A stretch of DNA of 64,000 nucleotides, from positions 62,001-126,000 of the forward strand of contig NZ_JABGNA010000005.1 of the NCBI RefSeq assembly GCF_013149275.1, written 5' to 3'. A program made the position numbers and the translations under genes. The DNA comes from Mucilaginibacter sp. SG564. GTDB taxonomy: Bacteria > Bacteroidota > Bacteroidia > Sphingobacteriales > Sphingobacteriaceae. The notes beneath the pieces were generated by a model that saw only the letters and a program-made list of their open reading frames with translations, did not search any database and was not told where the DNA came from. Of the stretch, positions 26,826 to 35,248 are shown piece by piece (positions within the stretch are counted from its first letter, which is position 1; each line of letters begins with the position of its first letter).

Positions 26826-26912
26826 AAATAGCGACATGTCGATGTTTTGTTTTTTATACATTTTACACACACATCTCTAAATCAATAAATTAGGTTATGG
26901 CATTATATTTTC
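26826..26912 (+). promoter_or_regulatory. Upstream activator site plus sigma54-type promoter (site 5)
   Basis: AAATAGCGACATGTCGATGT (26826-26845; inner palindrome CGACATGTCG) lies 72 bp before TGGCAT-N5-TTTC (26898-26912). No CTATATCGTT half-site is seen 20 bp upstream. Downstream there is only a broken araC-type gene, so the original target may have been lost. Confidence 0.5.
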
Positions 26913-26934
26913 CAATGTATGGAAAACCCGAACC

Positions 26935-27332
26935 GTGCTTTCAAAAAATAAAATCCGTTCTTCTATCATTGTTATAAAGTTTAAGAGCGAACTTGATCAG
27001 CATCATTCAAATATGATAAACGGAAAGGTCAAAAAGATTTTTCGTATCCGGGACTATGCTGCCGCCCAACAGTTACATTCGAATTACCTGAATAATATCG
27101 TAAAGAGTTCAATCGGTAAAGCAATTGACAGATGGATAATCGAAAAGAATATTACTACTGCAAATATCTGTTATCTTTTACCGATTATTCCATAAAGGAA
27201 ATAGCCAACATTCCAAAATTTGCCGACCAGGCTCATTTTAGTAATTATTTTAAAAGATATACTTCCTATTCCCCCACCTACTATAGAAATCATCAATGCA
27301 GTATTGAAATCCGCTTTAAGGATGATCTGTAG
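26935..27332 (+). pseudogene. AraC-family regulator remnant, frameshifted
   Basis: Only the C-terminal DNA-binding part remains. Bases 26935 onward read KFKSELDQHHSNM...FRIRDYAAAQQLHSNYLNNIVKSSIGKAIDRWIIEKNITTA, then a one-base loss near 27165-27170 shifts to the frame KYLLSFTDYSIKEIANIPKFADQAHFSNYFKRYTSYSPTYYRNH. Joined, these give a continuous AraC double helix-turn-helix. The ligand-binding half is missing and there is no good start. It sits between sigma54 site 5 and the left side of the integrative element, so decay may follow element insertion or recombination. Confidence 0.75.
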
Positions 27333-27460
27333 TTTTTCATTTACCGAATTATTTTGAATGGGCAAGTGATTAAAGGTTATAGACATTTGAAAATTCTTGA
27401 CCTTGGTTGAATTTGTGTTCAATAAATTTCCTCTTCGCTGATAACGTCAACAAAAGTCAC

Positions 27461-27495
27461 AAAAAGCCCTTTAATTGTATCTTAAAGGGCTTTTT
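27461..27495. terminator. Bidirectional Rho-independent terminator
   Basis: AAAAAGCCCTTTAA / TTAAAGGGCTTTTT with a 7-nt loop and A/T tracts on both sides, so it can work on either strand. It insulates the integrase region from the left flank. Confidence 0.85.
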
Positions 27496-27540
27496 CTATT
27501 TTCCACTCTACTAAAAATCACATAAAAACGCATAAATCTA

Positions 27541-27585
27541 TTGCGTGATTCATTGCGTGATTTGAAGATCAAAAAACACGCAATG
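27541..27585. repeat. Direct and inverted TTGCGTGATT repeats upstream of the integrase gene
   Basis: TTGCGTGATT at 27541-27550, again within ATTGCGTGATT at 27552-27562, and inverted CACGCAATG at 27577-27585. Short repeats 100-145 bp before an integrase gene could be arm-type binding sites for integrase or excisionase, or part of the attachment region; no core site was identified. Confidence 0.4.
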
Positions 27586-27685
27586 AAAATACTGCAAAAT
27601 ACTGATATACAACCAGTTCATGGCCCGGACATCTTGTGCGGCGAATCGCAAATTGGTATTTTTCTTTAACTTTTAAATTAGTGTT

Positions 27686-28679
27686 ATGGTAGAGAAAAGT
27701 TTCGGACTTCTTTTTTTTCTAAAAAAGTCCCAAAATCGGAAAGATGAAAGATTCATCTATTTGAAGATTACCGTAGATGGCCAGTCGAAAGAATTGTCAA
27801 CAAAGAGAAAATGGGAGGCGTCCAATTGGAATACAAATACAGGCCGGGCAATAGGTAATAAGGAGTCTGTCAAAATCTTAAACGGAATTCTTCATGAACT
27901 GGAGCAGCAAGTTTACCAGGCAAAAAAGCGATTGATGGAATCTGGAAATGACATTTCTGCTCAAGCGATAAAAGATATTCTCACAGGCAATTACGACCAA
28001 CGTAGAAACATTTTGGAAATATTTAAGCAACATAATGAACAAATGAAGGCATTGGAAGGGATTGATTACGCTCGAGGAACCGTTGGCCGTTATGAAATCT
28101 CACTTGGACATACTAAGGCCTTCATGAAATGGATGTACGGTACCGATGAAGATATGGACATCAAAAAATTGGATTACGAATTTATTTCTCAATATTCATT
28201 TTGGTTAAAAACAGTAAGAAAGTGCAATCATAACTCAACTGTCAAATACTTAGCGAATTTTAAAAAGATTGTGCTGATTTGCGTTAAAAACGGATGGTTG
28301 GCGACTGATCCATTTGCTAGGTTTAAAATGACCAAAAAGGTGGTTGAACGAACAGCCTTAACAGAAGCTGAACTTAGTAAAATACAAAGGAAAGTTTTCG
28401 ACAACCAGAGACTAGATGCAGTGAGGGATATTTTCGTTTTTTCTTGCTATACCGGTTTGGCCTACGTGGATGTTCAAAAATTGAAAAGGTCAGACATCAG
28501 ATATGGGCAAGACAAGAAGTTTTGGCTTTTTGTTGGAAGACAAAAAACCAACGCACCCTCAAGAATTCCATTGCTTTTGCCAGCACAGGACATACTTGTC
28601 AAATATCGTGACAACCCAAAATGTTCGAACACAGGTATGGCATTGCCGGTACTTACCAATCAATGCATGAATACTTATT
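27686..28679 (+). CDS. Tyrosine recombinase/integrase of the conjugative element, exon 1
   Basis: First 331 codons plus one base of a tyrosine recombinase that is interrupted by a group II intron. Contains the arm-binding/SAM-like N-terminal region, the core-binding domain (KQHNEQMKALEGIDYARGTVGRYEISLGHTKAFMKWM) and the start of the catalytic domain (CYTGLAYVDVQKLKRSDI, then the beta-hairpin with Lys in GRQKTNAPSRIPLLL). The box I position that usually holds Arg has no Arg in TGLAYVDV, as known for IntDOT-type integrases of Bacteroidota. Joined to 29430-29719 it makes a 427-residue protein (1284 nt), so splicing is required for a full enzyme. The enzyme would excise and integrate the 27-54 kb element. 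Confidence 0.9.
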
Positions 28680-29429
28680 GTGCGCCCGTAAAGGTTGCGT
28701 AATGAATGTCTCTTTAGCAAGAGACTAGACTAGGTTTTAAGTCTACTCCCGACCGACTTATCCGGAGGGGAAACCCAAGGAGGAGTGTAGCATGTCGGTT
28801 ACAGCATGGCCGCTATAATTGCCAAAGGCGAGTGCAGCGCTGGGGAGAAAGACAGACATAAGGATGAAGCCTATACTGGTTGAACGATAGTTCAGTGGGG
28901 CGCGTTGACCCTGTGACGAAAGGCAGTTGTATTGTCACACCGTAGCTCTCTCATTCGTTAGGTAGCCTTTGAGAGCATAGAACACCGCTACGGCACAACC
29001 GCAATAAGCGGAGAAAAGAACGAAAGTCGCATCCGACAGTCTGTCGCGCTAACAGTCATTACGAAACTAAACGGGGATTTCCTAAGTCGGGATGCCCATG
29101 AAAACAGGGGCTATGTATGAAGATACTGAATACCCGATATGGAAACGGAGCTTCCGTAGTAGTCCGAGCAGGGTAACACCCTGTACATGGCGAAGGGAAG
29201 CAGTTGTCAACTTAATACAAACCAAGGAAAACGTGTGAGACGTATGAGAGATCCAGAGCAAGTATTAAACGCTTTATGCGAACATAGCAAAGATTCATAA
29301 AAGCTATGACAAGTAAAGTTATGTTGACAATGGAGAGCCGTATACATGGAGACATGTACGTACGGTTCGGGGGCGGGTTAGCAGAAACTTACCACCGCAA
29401 GGTGGCAAAGCGCTGTTGGCCTAGCCTAC
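28680..29429 (+). mobile_element. Group II intron lacking a functional maturase/RT gene, inserted in the integrase gene
   Basis: 750 nt. It begins GTGCGCCCG, the classical bacterial 5' end, and ends CCTAC. Domain V is the 34-nt hairpin at 29335-29368 (GAGCCGTATACATG ... GTACGGTTC) with the catalytic AGC. A candidate branch-point A lies 7 nt from the 3' end. EBS1 AATAAG at 29003-29008 is exactly complementary to IBS1 CTTATT at 28674-28679 in exon 1. Removing the intron rejoins Tyr-Leu (TAT T|TA AAG) and restores the integrase frame. Only a 19-codon stub of the intron-encoded protein remains, so splicing or mobility would need a protein supplied in trans. EBS2 could not be placed confidently. 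Confidence 0.92.
29244..29300 (+). pseudogene. Truncated start of the intron-encoded reverse transcriptase
   Basis: ATG to TAA gives MRDPEQVLNALCEHSKDS, which matches the conserved N-terminus of group II intron reverse transcriptase/maturases (MRxPExVLxxLxEHSK). The remaining ~1.7 kb expected in domain IV is absent, leaving ~34 nt before domain V. The stub shows that the intron descends from an ORF-containing one by deletion. Confidence 0.8.
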
Positions 29430-29719
29430 TAAAGGAGATTGCGGGATGCTGTGGAATTAAAACTGAATTGACATTCCACATAGCCAGACATACGTTTGCG
29501 ACAACGGTTACATTGAATAACGGTGTTCCGATTGAGACAGTGTCGAAAATGTTAGGCCATGCAGATATTAAGCAGACCCAACATTATGCAAAGATGCAAG
29601 ACTATAAAGTGAGCAAAGATATGCTCCTGTTAGATGAGAATTTATTCGAGAAAAGCAAGTTGGACCAGAAAGAAACAATGGAAGCAGATTTTGAACTTCC
29701 GGCTTTAATCTATGAGTAA
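29430..29719 (+). CDS. Tyrosine recombinase/integrase, exon 2
   Basis: Begins with the last two bases of the Leu codon split by the intron, then KEIAGCCGIKTELTFHIARHTFATTVTLNNGVPIETVSKMLGHADIKQTQHYAKM. This carries the HxxR box (HIARH), the later His (LGHADIK) and the catalytic Tyr (HYAKM), followed by a ~40-residue tail. Without splicing the catalytic Tyr could not join the N-terminal domains: an ATG-initiated frame at 29306 would only produce the tail fused to translated intron sequence. Confidence 0.9.
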
Positions 29720-29730
29720 CCAAATGTATA

Positions 29731-30018
29731 TTAGTAAAGAACTTCTATACTACTGCGTTGGTAAGAATCATAAGTCGGCATGTACGCGATATATTCAAGG
29801 TCTTTTAGCTGACTTATACATTTATGGTAGGTACTTTTACTTCGAAAATGAGCGCCGACCATTAACTGTCGTCGCGATACATTTAAATGATTTTGGTAAC
29901 CGTTTTTTTGCCATAGTAACAGTATAAATGTATATAAACTGATATGCCAAACATTCACTCGTTCGTCTGCAGCAATCTTGCTATACAGGGATAAAATAAT
30001 GGGAGTTTTCGGTGTCAT
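29731..30018 (-). CDS. Small protein, possible winged-helix, accessory gene of the element
   Basis: 95 residues, unrecognised by name. The segment LNVSRRQLMVGAHFRSKSTYHKCISQLKDLEYIAYMPTYD has the look of a winged-helix reading head, similar to small helix-turn-helix proteins found near integrases in Bacteroidota. It overlaps the upstream helix-turn-helix gene by 4 bp and converges on the integrase stop 12 bp away. It may be a regulator of excision; function unproven. Confidence 0.6.
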   Translation of the reverse strand: MTPKTPIILSLYSKIAADERVNVWHISLYTFILLLWQKNGYQNHLNVSRRQLMVGAHFRSKSTYHKCISQLKDLEYIAYMPTYDSYQRSSIEVLY

Positions 30019-30287
30019 AGTAATTTGTTATTTTTTCCACTGACCATGTTTTCAATGTCGGATAATTTGTAAAAATGAATACCGCCTACCTTTTGAGACT
30101 TAAGTTTTCCGGTTATTCTTAGATTTTGGACAGTCCCTGTCGAAACTTTAAGTATTTTTCGGACATCGGCACATCTTAGCCATTCCTTCGTTTCAGGTTT
30201 ATCATTGGATAGCAAGGCGCGGATATCATTTAATAGCGCGCGACGAAATGCCTCGAGGTCGTCTTTAGTGATAACTTCAATTGTCAT
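30015..30287 (-). CDS. Helix-turn-helix protein, excisionase/MerR-like fold
   Basis: 90 residues. After a coil-like start (KDDLEAFRRALLNDIRALLS) comes the HTH_17-type domain: EWLRCADVRKILKVSTGTVQNLRITGKLKSQKVGGIHFYKLSDIENMV. Small proteins of this type in Bacteroidota mobile elements act as excisionases or control factors. Coupled by a 4-bp overlap to the downstream 95-residue gene. Its location next to the integrase supports a role in excision, by inference. Confidence 0.8.
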   Translation of the reverse strand: MTIEVITKDDLEAFRRALLNDIRALLSNDKPETKEWLRCADVRKILKVSTGTVQNLRITGKLKSQKVGGIHFYKLSDIENMVSGKNNKLL

Positions 30288-30373
30288 GATGATAAGTTGA
30301 TAAATTTGGACGCGTCATTGGCGACTGCCCGACGCGATAATTAGGCGTGGTTTTATCTGACAAAACGTAAATC

Positions 30374-31351
30374 TTATTTTGAACCGTCAACAAATTTCTT
30401 TTTTGTTTTGGCGCGCAGCAGGTCATATTTGGGCGGAATAACTTCTGCATAAAATCCGCGGTAGTTGAACCGATGTTCCCCGCGCAGATATCGGTTAACA
30501 AAAATGCTATAATTTTCCCCTGGTGACGCGATCTTCCTGCGATAGTGCTCCTTTACAAAATGAACCATTTGCCGCTTGTTTTCAAACTTCATCAATGAGG
30601 TTTTGTACAGCTCTGAGAGTATTTGTGGTTCGACGGGAACAATCAAGCCTATATTATCATACTCCTTAATATAAATAGACCATTCATAATACATGGACAT
30701 TGCAACTTGGTATGACATTGCGATCAGTCGCATGACATCAACCACCTGTTCTTTTGTCAACATCGTGATGGCATTTCTGGGCACGCTATAATTTGGATGA
30801 AGTGAGATCGGGTTTGGCAGCTCTGCAAAGTTAACTTTAGCCACTTGATCGAATTTAGTACCCAACTCGAAAAAACCTCTATTAAGTTCGTAACCGCTTT
30901 TAAATCCATAAAACGCCTCCGTTTTTTTATTATAAAATGCAGTAGAAATTTCATAGGCATAATGCAACTTAGATCTTAAAGCTTGCTTGGTTCGCATATC
31001 GAGTTGCCTGATCTTATTTAGCTGGATTGTTTCCTCGAATGTCATGACCTTAATATTGAGGTCCGGGAATATGTCCGGGGACGCCTGCAGATCGGTGAAA
31101 GGCCTGAAGAATTTTACCTGATTGTTCAAAGCGTCTTCCCCACCCGCAATCAGGTACGCTTTATCAAAGTGGTTGCGTGTTACAGAAGGCAGGTATTCCG
31201 CGAGCCGCATTTGTTGAAAGTTTTGCTGTATCATCAGCATTGCCCATTCGAGTCGGTCCATAAAATTTGTGCCAATAAAGTCATTGGTCACTGCCTCGTT
31301 AAACTGCCGCTCATCAAGCGCCAAGTCTTTATTTAATAAGCTGGTTTTCAT
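30374..31351 (-). CDS. Uncharacterised accessory protein of the conjugative element
   Basis: 325 residues, no domain I recognise. No signal peptide or membrane segment; largely helical, with many aromatic and charged residues (RLEWAMLMIQQNFQQMRLAEYLPS, HFVKEHYRRKIASPGENYSIFVNRYLRG). The C-terminus is basic (RAKTKKKFVDGSK). It stands alone between the excisionase-like gene and the tra operon terminator. RteC was considered but the layout does not match. A cargo or regulatory role is possible. Confidence 0.6.
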   Translation of the reverse strand: MKTSLLNKDLALDERQFNEAVTNDFIGTNFMDRLEWAMLMIQQNFQQMRLAEYLPSVTRNHFDKAYLIAGGEDALNNQVKFFRPFTDLQASPDIFPDLNIKVMTFEETIQLNKIRQLDMRTKQALRSKLHYAYEISTAFYNKKTEAFYGFKSGYELNRGFFELGTKFDQVAKVNFAELPNPISLHPNYSVPRNAITMLTKEQVVDVMRLIAMSYQVAMSMYYEWSIYIKEYDNIGLIVPVEPQILSELYKTSLMKFENKRQMVHFVKEHYRRKIASPGENYSIFVNRYLRGEHRFNYRGFYAEVIPPKYDLLRAKTKKKFVDGSK

Positions 31352-31650
31352 AAAAAAAAAGGTATTGAAGTATAAGTCTATTGGATAAATGGCAAGCTAT
31401 CTGCCTCTTTTTACTGGTCGGGTGTCCCAGTTGTCGGTCCGTTTTTTATATTTCTTCCGGTTATTGTCGATTCGCCGGTCAAGGATAAATAGAGGCTGGC
31501 AAATCGATATTAGGGGCTTTACCTGAAGAAGGCGGAAATCAAAAATTGCCCGTTCGAACCAAACTGGATGTAGTTCAATGAGTATAGAATTGTGATTAAT
31601 TTTAGAGTAAGCCCATAAGCTTGGAAGCTATATGCCGTAAACAAAAAGGT

Positions 31651-31690
31651 TAAAAAACAGAAAAGTCCCGGAGCGCTCGCCGCTGGGACC
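31651..31690 (-). terminator. Terminator at the end of the tra operon
   Basis: On the minus strand the stem GTCCC...GGGAC with inner AGCG/CGCT is followed by TTTTCTGTTTTTT. It ends the minus-strand tra operon after the gene at 31781. A second hairpin, CCGGCA / TGCCGG, lies at about 31719-31733. The rest of 31352-31780 shows no gene. Confidence 0.8.
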
Positions 31691-31780
31691 TTTCAACCTA
31701 AACCTTATCACAATTAACCGGCAGATTGCCGGCATATTGAGTTTGCAAATTAATAATAATTAAATCACTTTGGTGTCTAA

Positions 31781-32083
31781 TCAATAATGCCTGGTAAACG
31801 CAGAGTTACGCATGTATTCATTAAAGCGTTGCTGGTATATACGCTCAGTGTTGATCCGGCGATTGATCACTCCGCAACGCCAAAAGCACAATACCCAGGC
31901 TAAACCTGCGACACCTAAACAAGTTAAACTTTCTTTACTTCGCTCAGCATCTTTTATGGCAATTTGCTGCGGCGTTAATTTTCGGTCTGCTTTATGATGT
32001 GTAGCGCCATCTCCCAACGCACCAAAAAATGCAAAAGTAGAGATCAAACAAGCCAATAAAACATTTCGTACGATAGCTCCCAT
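31781..32083 (-). CDS. Small membrane protein at the end of the tra operon
   Basis: 100 residues. An N-terminal hydrophobic segment (VLLACLISTFAFFGAL, signal peptide or anchor), a charged middle (HHKADRKLTPQQIAIKDAERSKES), a second hydrophobic stretch (TCLGVAGLAWVLCFW) and a basic tail. No known family recognised. It is separated by 146 bp from the PH-domain gene and followed by the operon terminator. Confidence 0.5.
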   Translation of the reverse strand: MGAIVRNVLLACLISTFAFFGALGDGATHHKADRKLTPQQIAIKDAERSKESLTCLGVAGLAWVLCFWRCGVINRRINTERIYQQRFNEYMRNSAFTRHY

Positions 32084-32229
32084 TGTGTTAAAAATGACGA
32101 TTAAATTTACTAAGAAAGTTAGTTTAAATCAAATTTATTTTGCTTTTTTGATACGGTGGACAATTATTATTGGACCTTTTAAAGTAAAGTTAAAATTCCA
32201 ATTTTTGAAAAAATGAGACATCACCTAAA

Positions 32230-32688
32230 TTAATTTAGTTCGACAATTCTGTTCTCTTTCCTTGCTTTCTGTACACGCTCCCTGATCGTTTCGATCAGGT
32301 CAGATAAAGGGATTCCTCGTAACCATATCACCGGATTTTCAGGATCAGTACTTTTAAGCGTTATTTCCATTATCCGGAACATTTGCAAGAGAAAAGATTG
32401 CGTAATAATGTAATCTTCTACCCTGTACATTTCCACCTGATCGATACGCTTAAAAAATATACCACGGCTTATCCTGATATACTCCTTGCCTACGAGGTAT
32501 TCGCAATTTCTTATAAACAGTAGCCTGTACCAGGCAAATCCGGCCATAGCGATTCCAAACACGATGAAATATGGGGACAGTTTCCAGGCTAAAAAAAGAA
32601 ACATCAGCGCCAGTGTCAGTAATGGCAATATTTTTAAAAATGCAAAAAGCACCGAAGGCTTAAGTATAATGTCGTCTTGATTTGTCAT
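32230..32688 (-). CDS. Membrane protein with bacterial PH domain (bPH2/YdbT-like)
   Basis: 152 residues. Two adjacent hydrophobic segments (LPLLTLALMFLFLAWKL and FIVFGIAMAGFAWYRLLF) are followed by a cytoplasmic bPH2 region: YIRISRGIFFKRIDQVEMYRVEDYIITQSFLLQMFRIMEITLKSTD. Members are small membrane proteins of unclear role. It overlaps the upstream gene by 29 bp, showing compact packing. Probably an accessory component of the transfer region. Confidence 0.75.
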   Translation of the reverse strand: MTNQDDIILKPSVLFAFLKILPLLTLALMFLFLAWKLSPYFIVFGIAMAGFAWYRLLFIRNCEYLVGKEYIRISRGIFFKRIDQVEMYRVEDYIITQSFLLQMFRIMEITLKSTDPENPVIWLRGIPLSDLIETIRERVQKARKENRIVELN

Positions 32689-33265
32689 ATTTTAATTCAT
32701 CTAAAAAAGTTAGTTGATCGAGCGGTTTGCAGGTTCGAATCTTTGTGCGAACTCCAAGCGCGGTTTCAAATGCATAAAGGCTTAGTTTATCTTCTTCAAA
32801 GGTTACTTTTTTTTCTTTCAGCCAGGCAATCACTTTGCCTTCCTGAAACCTTAGTCTTACGGCTTTATTCCTGATCGCTGTGGCAACCTTGATGTCGGTT
32901 ATTCTACCAATCAACTCGTTTCCAAATGCCAATGTCAATTCACGGCCTTTCAGGTTAATTCGAAGCCAGTTAATTTGCCCATTACTTAACCGTGTACCAG
33001 TTGCGATAAAAAGCAGATCGTTGAAATTTTGAAAAGTTGTTTGATTAAGTGTAAGGAAAGCGATGGCCTCCATTGCGGAAAACGTAATGACGACCTGCCT
33101 TGCCAACTGATCTCCCGCCATCCATAAATTATTGCTGGCTGGTACGCGATGCACGTTCTCGCTAAAATATTCCCTTTCATTGCCGAAATCAAAAATGGGT
33201 TCCTCCACAGCAAAAAATTGCTGGATTTTTGGAGGAACGCCAAGTTTTGTTAAATAAGCATCCAT
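32660..33265 (-). CDS. Uncharacterised protein of the transfer region
   Basis: 201 residues, without signal or membrane segment. Starts MDAYLTKLGVPPKIQQFFAVEEPIFDFGNEREYF; the middle reads FSAMEAIAFLTLNQTTFQNFNDLLFIATGTRLSNGQINWL, and the C-terminus is beta-rich and charged. The N-terminus resembles the start of proteins linked to DUF3945-type genes in Bacteroidota elements. I know of no defined function. It begins at the base where the DUF4099-type gene ends. Confidence 0.6.
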   Translation of the reverse strand: MDAYLTKLGVPPKIQQFFAVEEPIFDFGNEREYFSENVHRVPASNNLWMAGDQLARQVVITFSAMEAIAFLTLNQTTFQNFNDLLFIATGTRLSNGQINWLRINLKGRELTLAFGNELIGRITDIKVATAIRNKAVRLRFQEGKVIAWLKEKKVTFEEDKLSLYAFETALGVRTKIRTCKPLDQLTFLDELKYDKSRRHYT

Positions 33266-34053
33266 CAGCGTGACCCACTGCGGGTGTAAGTACGGTTGAT
33301 TTGATTTGGCACATGACCATTTTGTTGCTCAGCCGCGTCTTGAACAGCGTTGTAGTAGCCGGGACTCAACTTGGCCGCTTCCACTTCATTCCGTTTTTGG
33401 TTGAACAGCATATTCAGCCCCTTGTAAACTACATAGGTTAGCCCGCCATCTATCAGAATGGAGGCAACCAAAGCTAATTTATTTGCCCTAATGCCATGTG
33501 TATCGGTTGCCGAAAACCCAAATGTGGTTTTATCCGGCAAGGTTACTTCTTTGCCTCTCCGGTAATTTTCTTTTTGGGCTGAGGTCAAAAACTGGAGATT
33601 GACCATATCTGGTGCCAGGATCTTTTCGGTATCCGAAATGATAAACTCACGCGTTTCCGCATCATATTCCACCAATAGCTCTTTTTTATTGCCCTGGTCA
33701 TCAAGGGTGGTTTTCAGATAATTCGCGACTTCTCCCTTTTCAAGTTTTTGCGCCTCATTATCATCCAGGAAGGACGGCGTGGCTGGTTTTTTATAAACCG
33801 GGTGGATCAACAGGTTGATCTTTCCATTGGCGTCCGGCTTTAGGGAAACCTTTGCATCCATTGATTTGATTTTGATATTCTCCGCCTCCAGGTTTTGCAG
33901 CTGCATCAATGCTGTTCGGCGGCCTGAAAGTAAGGCTTTTAAATCGGCTACATTCAGCAGCAATTGCCCTCCTGATGCAAGGCCTACGGTTTCCAAGTCT
34001 TGCATCGGAAGCATCTTTTCGTTATAGTGTATGACATCCATCTTATCGTCCAA
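33265..34053 (-). CDS. DUF4099/DUF3945-type protein
   Basis: 262 residues. The N-terminus, YNEKMLPMQDLETVGLASGGQLLLNVADLKALLSGRRTALMQL, is the DUF4099 pattern, and the middle, SFLDDNEAQKLEKGEVANY ... LPDKTTFGFSATDTHGIRANKLALVASILIDGGLTYVVYKGL, matches DUF3945. These proteins are common in Bacteroidota conjugative elements, often beside topoisomerase or ArdC genes; the biochemical role is unknown. The start overlaps the end of the ArdC-like gene by 11 bp. Confidence 0.8.
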   Translation of the reverse strand: MDDKMDVIHYNEKMLPMQDLETVGLASGGQLLLNVADLKALLSGRRTALMQLQNLEAENIKIKSMDAKVSLKPDANGKINLLIHPVYKKPATPSFLDDNEAQKLEKGEVANYLKTTLDDQGNKKELLVEYDAETREFIISDTEKILAPDMVNLQFLTSAQKENYRRGKEVTLPDKTTFGFSATDTHGIRANKLALVASILIDGGLTYVVYKGLNMLFNQKRNEVEAAKLSPGYYNAVQDAAEQQNGHVPNQINRTYTRSGSR

Positions 34054-35248
34054 TTTTATTACGAGTAACGGTTACTTCTTCAACTACTTCCTCAACCACT
34101 ATTTGCCGTTCAGCCGGATTGTTTTTTGCGCCGAGAAGCGACTTGAAAAGACCGTCCGTTTGTTTTAGGTTAAACTTATTTCCTTCGAAATCCTCCATCT
34201 TGAAAGTCTTACCTTTCAGATCGAGTACTTTGTAAACGTTGTTATTGTAGGCGATTTCGTCACCCTTAGCCAGTGTATTGGTTCCCCCGGATTTCGCTGC
34301 GATAGCATGTTGATCAGCGCCATTGTCCTGTTTCAAATCACGCTTTTCACCAAGTTCGAGCACAAAGTCATAGATTTTTTGTGCATCTGCAGACGCACGG
34401 AATAACTCAAATGGTTCATCCTTTAATATTTTCACCCAGCTACTCACATATGCGGCATGCTGGCCAAAATTATGGCCGATTTGAAGCTCGCTGCCGATCA
34501 TTAATGAAGCAATCTCAGCGCGCAATTCTTCGCGGGCATATTGCTCGGAACCGAAACGGCCTTCCATCGGGCGGTTCAGGCGGCTTTCGTGGCCCGTCCA
34601 GTGTCCTAATTCATGCAGAGCGACGGCATAATACTTCGTTTCGTTATCAAATTGTTCTTTGAATGGCAGTTGTATAACGTCTTTTGTTTTATTGTAATAA
34701 GCCTCATTACCGCCGTGATTAATTTTGGCCTGGCTGGCTGCCAGTAAACTTTCCGCTTTTTCAATGGGTGTCCATTTCTGTTCTGCGCGGTTTTGAGCAA
34801 GGTAATCAGCCAATGGCGGTACGCCCTTGATTTGCTCTGCATTAAACACCCAGGCGTTTGTGATGATCGGTTTGTCTAAAGTGGTGACACGGGTCTGCGT
34901 CTGTCCATTCTCGTCCTTGATCTTATCGCCATTAACATCACGCATGGCTTCCATGTTGGAAGTTTTGACAAAGTTGATCAATGTTGCTTTCGCGCCTTTT
35001 TCAACGGTGAAACCTGCATAATCCGCCTGTTTCAGTGTCATCCAACGCGGGTCCTGGTAGCCCTGCATGGATAACCATAAGGCGTTCATGCCGCGGTAGT
35101 TTTTGTTAGTAGTCGGGTTTACCGGAATGGTGAATGCCGGGGCATCAGAATCATTCCACGGTTTTTGAAACGGCGACGTGCCTTCTTTCAATTCGGCAAT
35201 GAGCTTGTTAGCGATTTGCTCATGCAAGGGTTTAAAGTTTTTACTCAT
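34043..35248 (-). CDS. ArdC-like antirestriction protein (ssDNA-binding domain plus zincin protease domain)
   Basis: 401 residues. The N-terminal DUF1738/ArdC ssDNA-binding domain (about 1-150) has the SPFQKPWN and NKNYRGMNALWL motifs. The metallopeptidase-like domain has the zinc motif HELGHWTGH at residues 212-220 and ends near residue 290; a hydrophilic tail follows. ArdC proteins enter recipient cells during conjugation and protect incoming single-stranded DNA, with antirestriction activity. It overlaps the M23 peptidase gene by 8 bp. Confidence 0.9.
   Translation of the reverse strand: MSKNFKPLHEQIANKLIAELKEGTSPFQKPWNDSDAPAFTIPVNPTTNKNYRGMNALWLSMQGYQDPRWMTLKQADYAGFTVEKGAKATLINFVKTSNMEAMRDVNGDKIKDENGQTQTRVTTLDKPIITNAWVFNAEQIKGVPPLADYLAQNRAEQKWTPIEKAESLLAASQAKINHGGNEAYYNKTKDVIQLPFKEQFDNETKYYAVALHELGHWTGHESRLNRPMEGRFGSEQYAREELRAEIASLMIGSELQIGHNFGQHAAYVSSWVKILKDEPFELFRASADAQKIYDFVLELGEKRDLKQDNGADQHAIAAKSGGTNTLAKGDEIAYNNNVYKVLDLKGKTFKMEDFEGNKFNLKQTDGLFKSLLGAKNNPAERQIVVEEVVEEVTVTRNKIGR

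Noticed and set aside
27541..27585. CRISPR-like short repeats
   Set aside because: Only two direct copies and one inverted partial copy without regular spacers; no cas genes in the window.
27333..27685. tRNA gene as attachment site of the element
   Set aside because: No cloverleaf-like sequence is visible here or near 53.7-54.0 kb, and I found no convincing direct repeat joining the two sides.
29306..29719. A separate 137-residue protein starting inside the intron
   Set aside because: Its first ~41 codons are translated intron domains V and VI; the real sequence starts with exon 2 of the integrase.
29712..29927. Plus-strand 71-residue frame after the integrase
   Set aside because: It lies antisense to the better supported minus-strand gene at 29731-30018, which is coupled to the excisionase-like gene.
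30374..31351. Identification as RteC, the excision regulator of CTnDOT
   Set aside because: Its position and size are suggestive, but the sequence lacks the RteC-type C-terminal pattern; left as uncharacterised.
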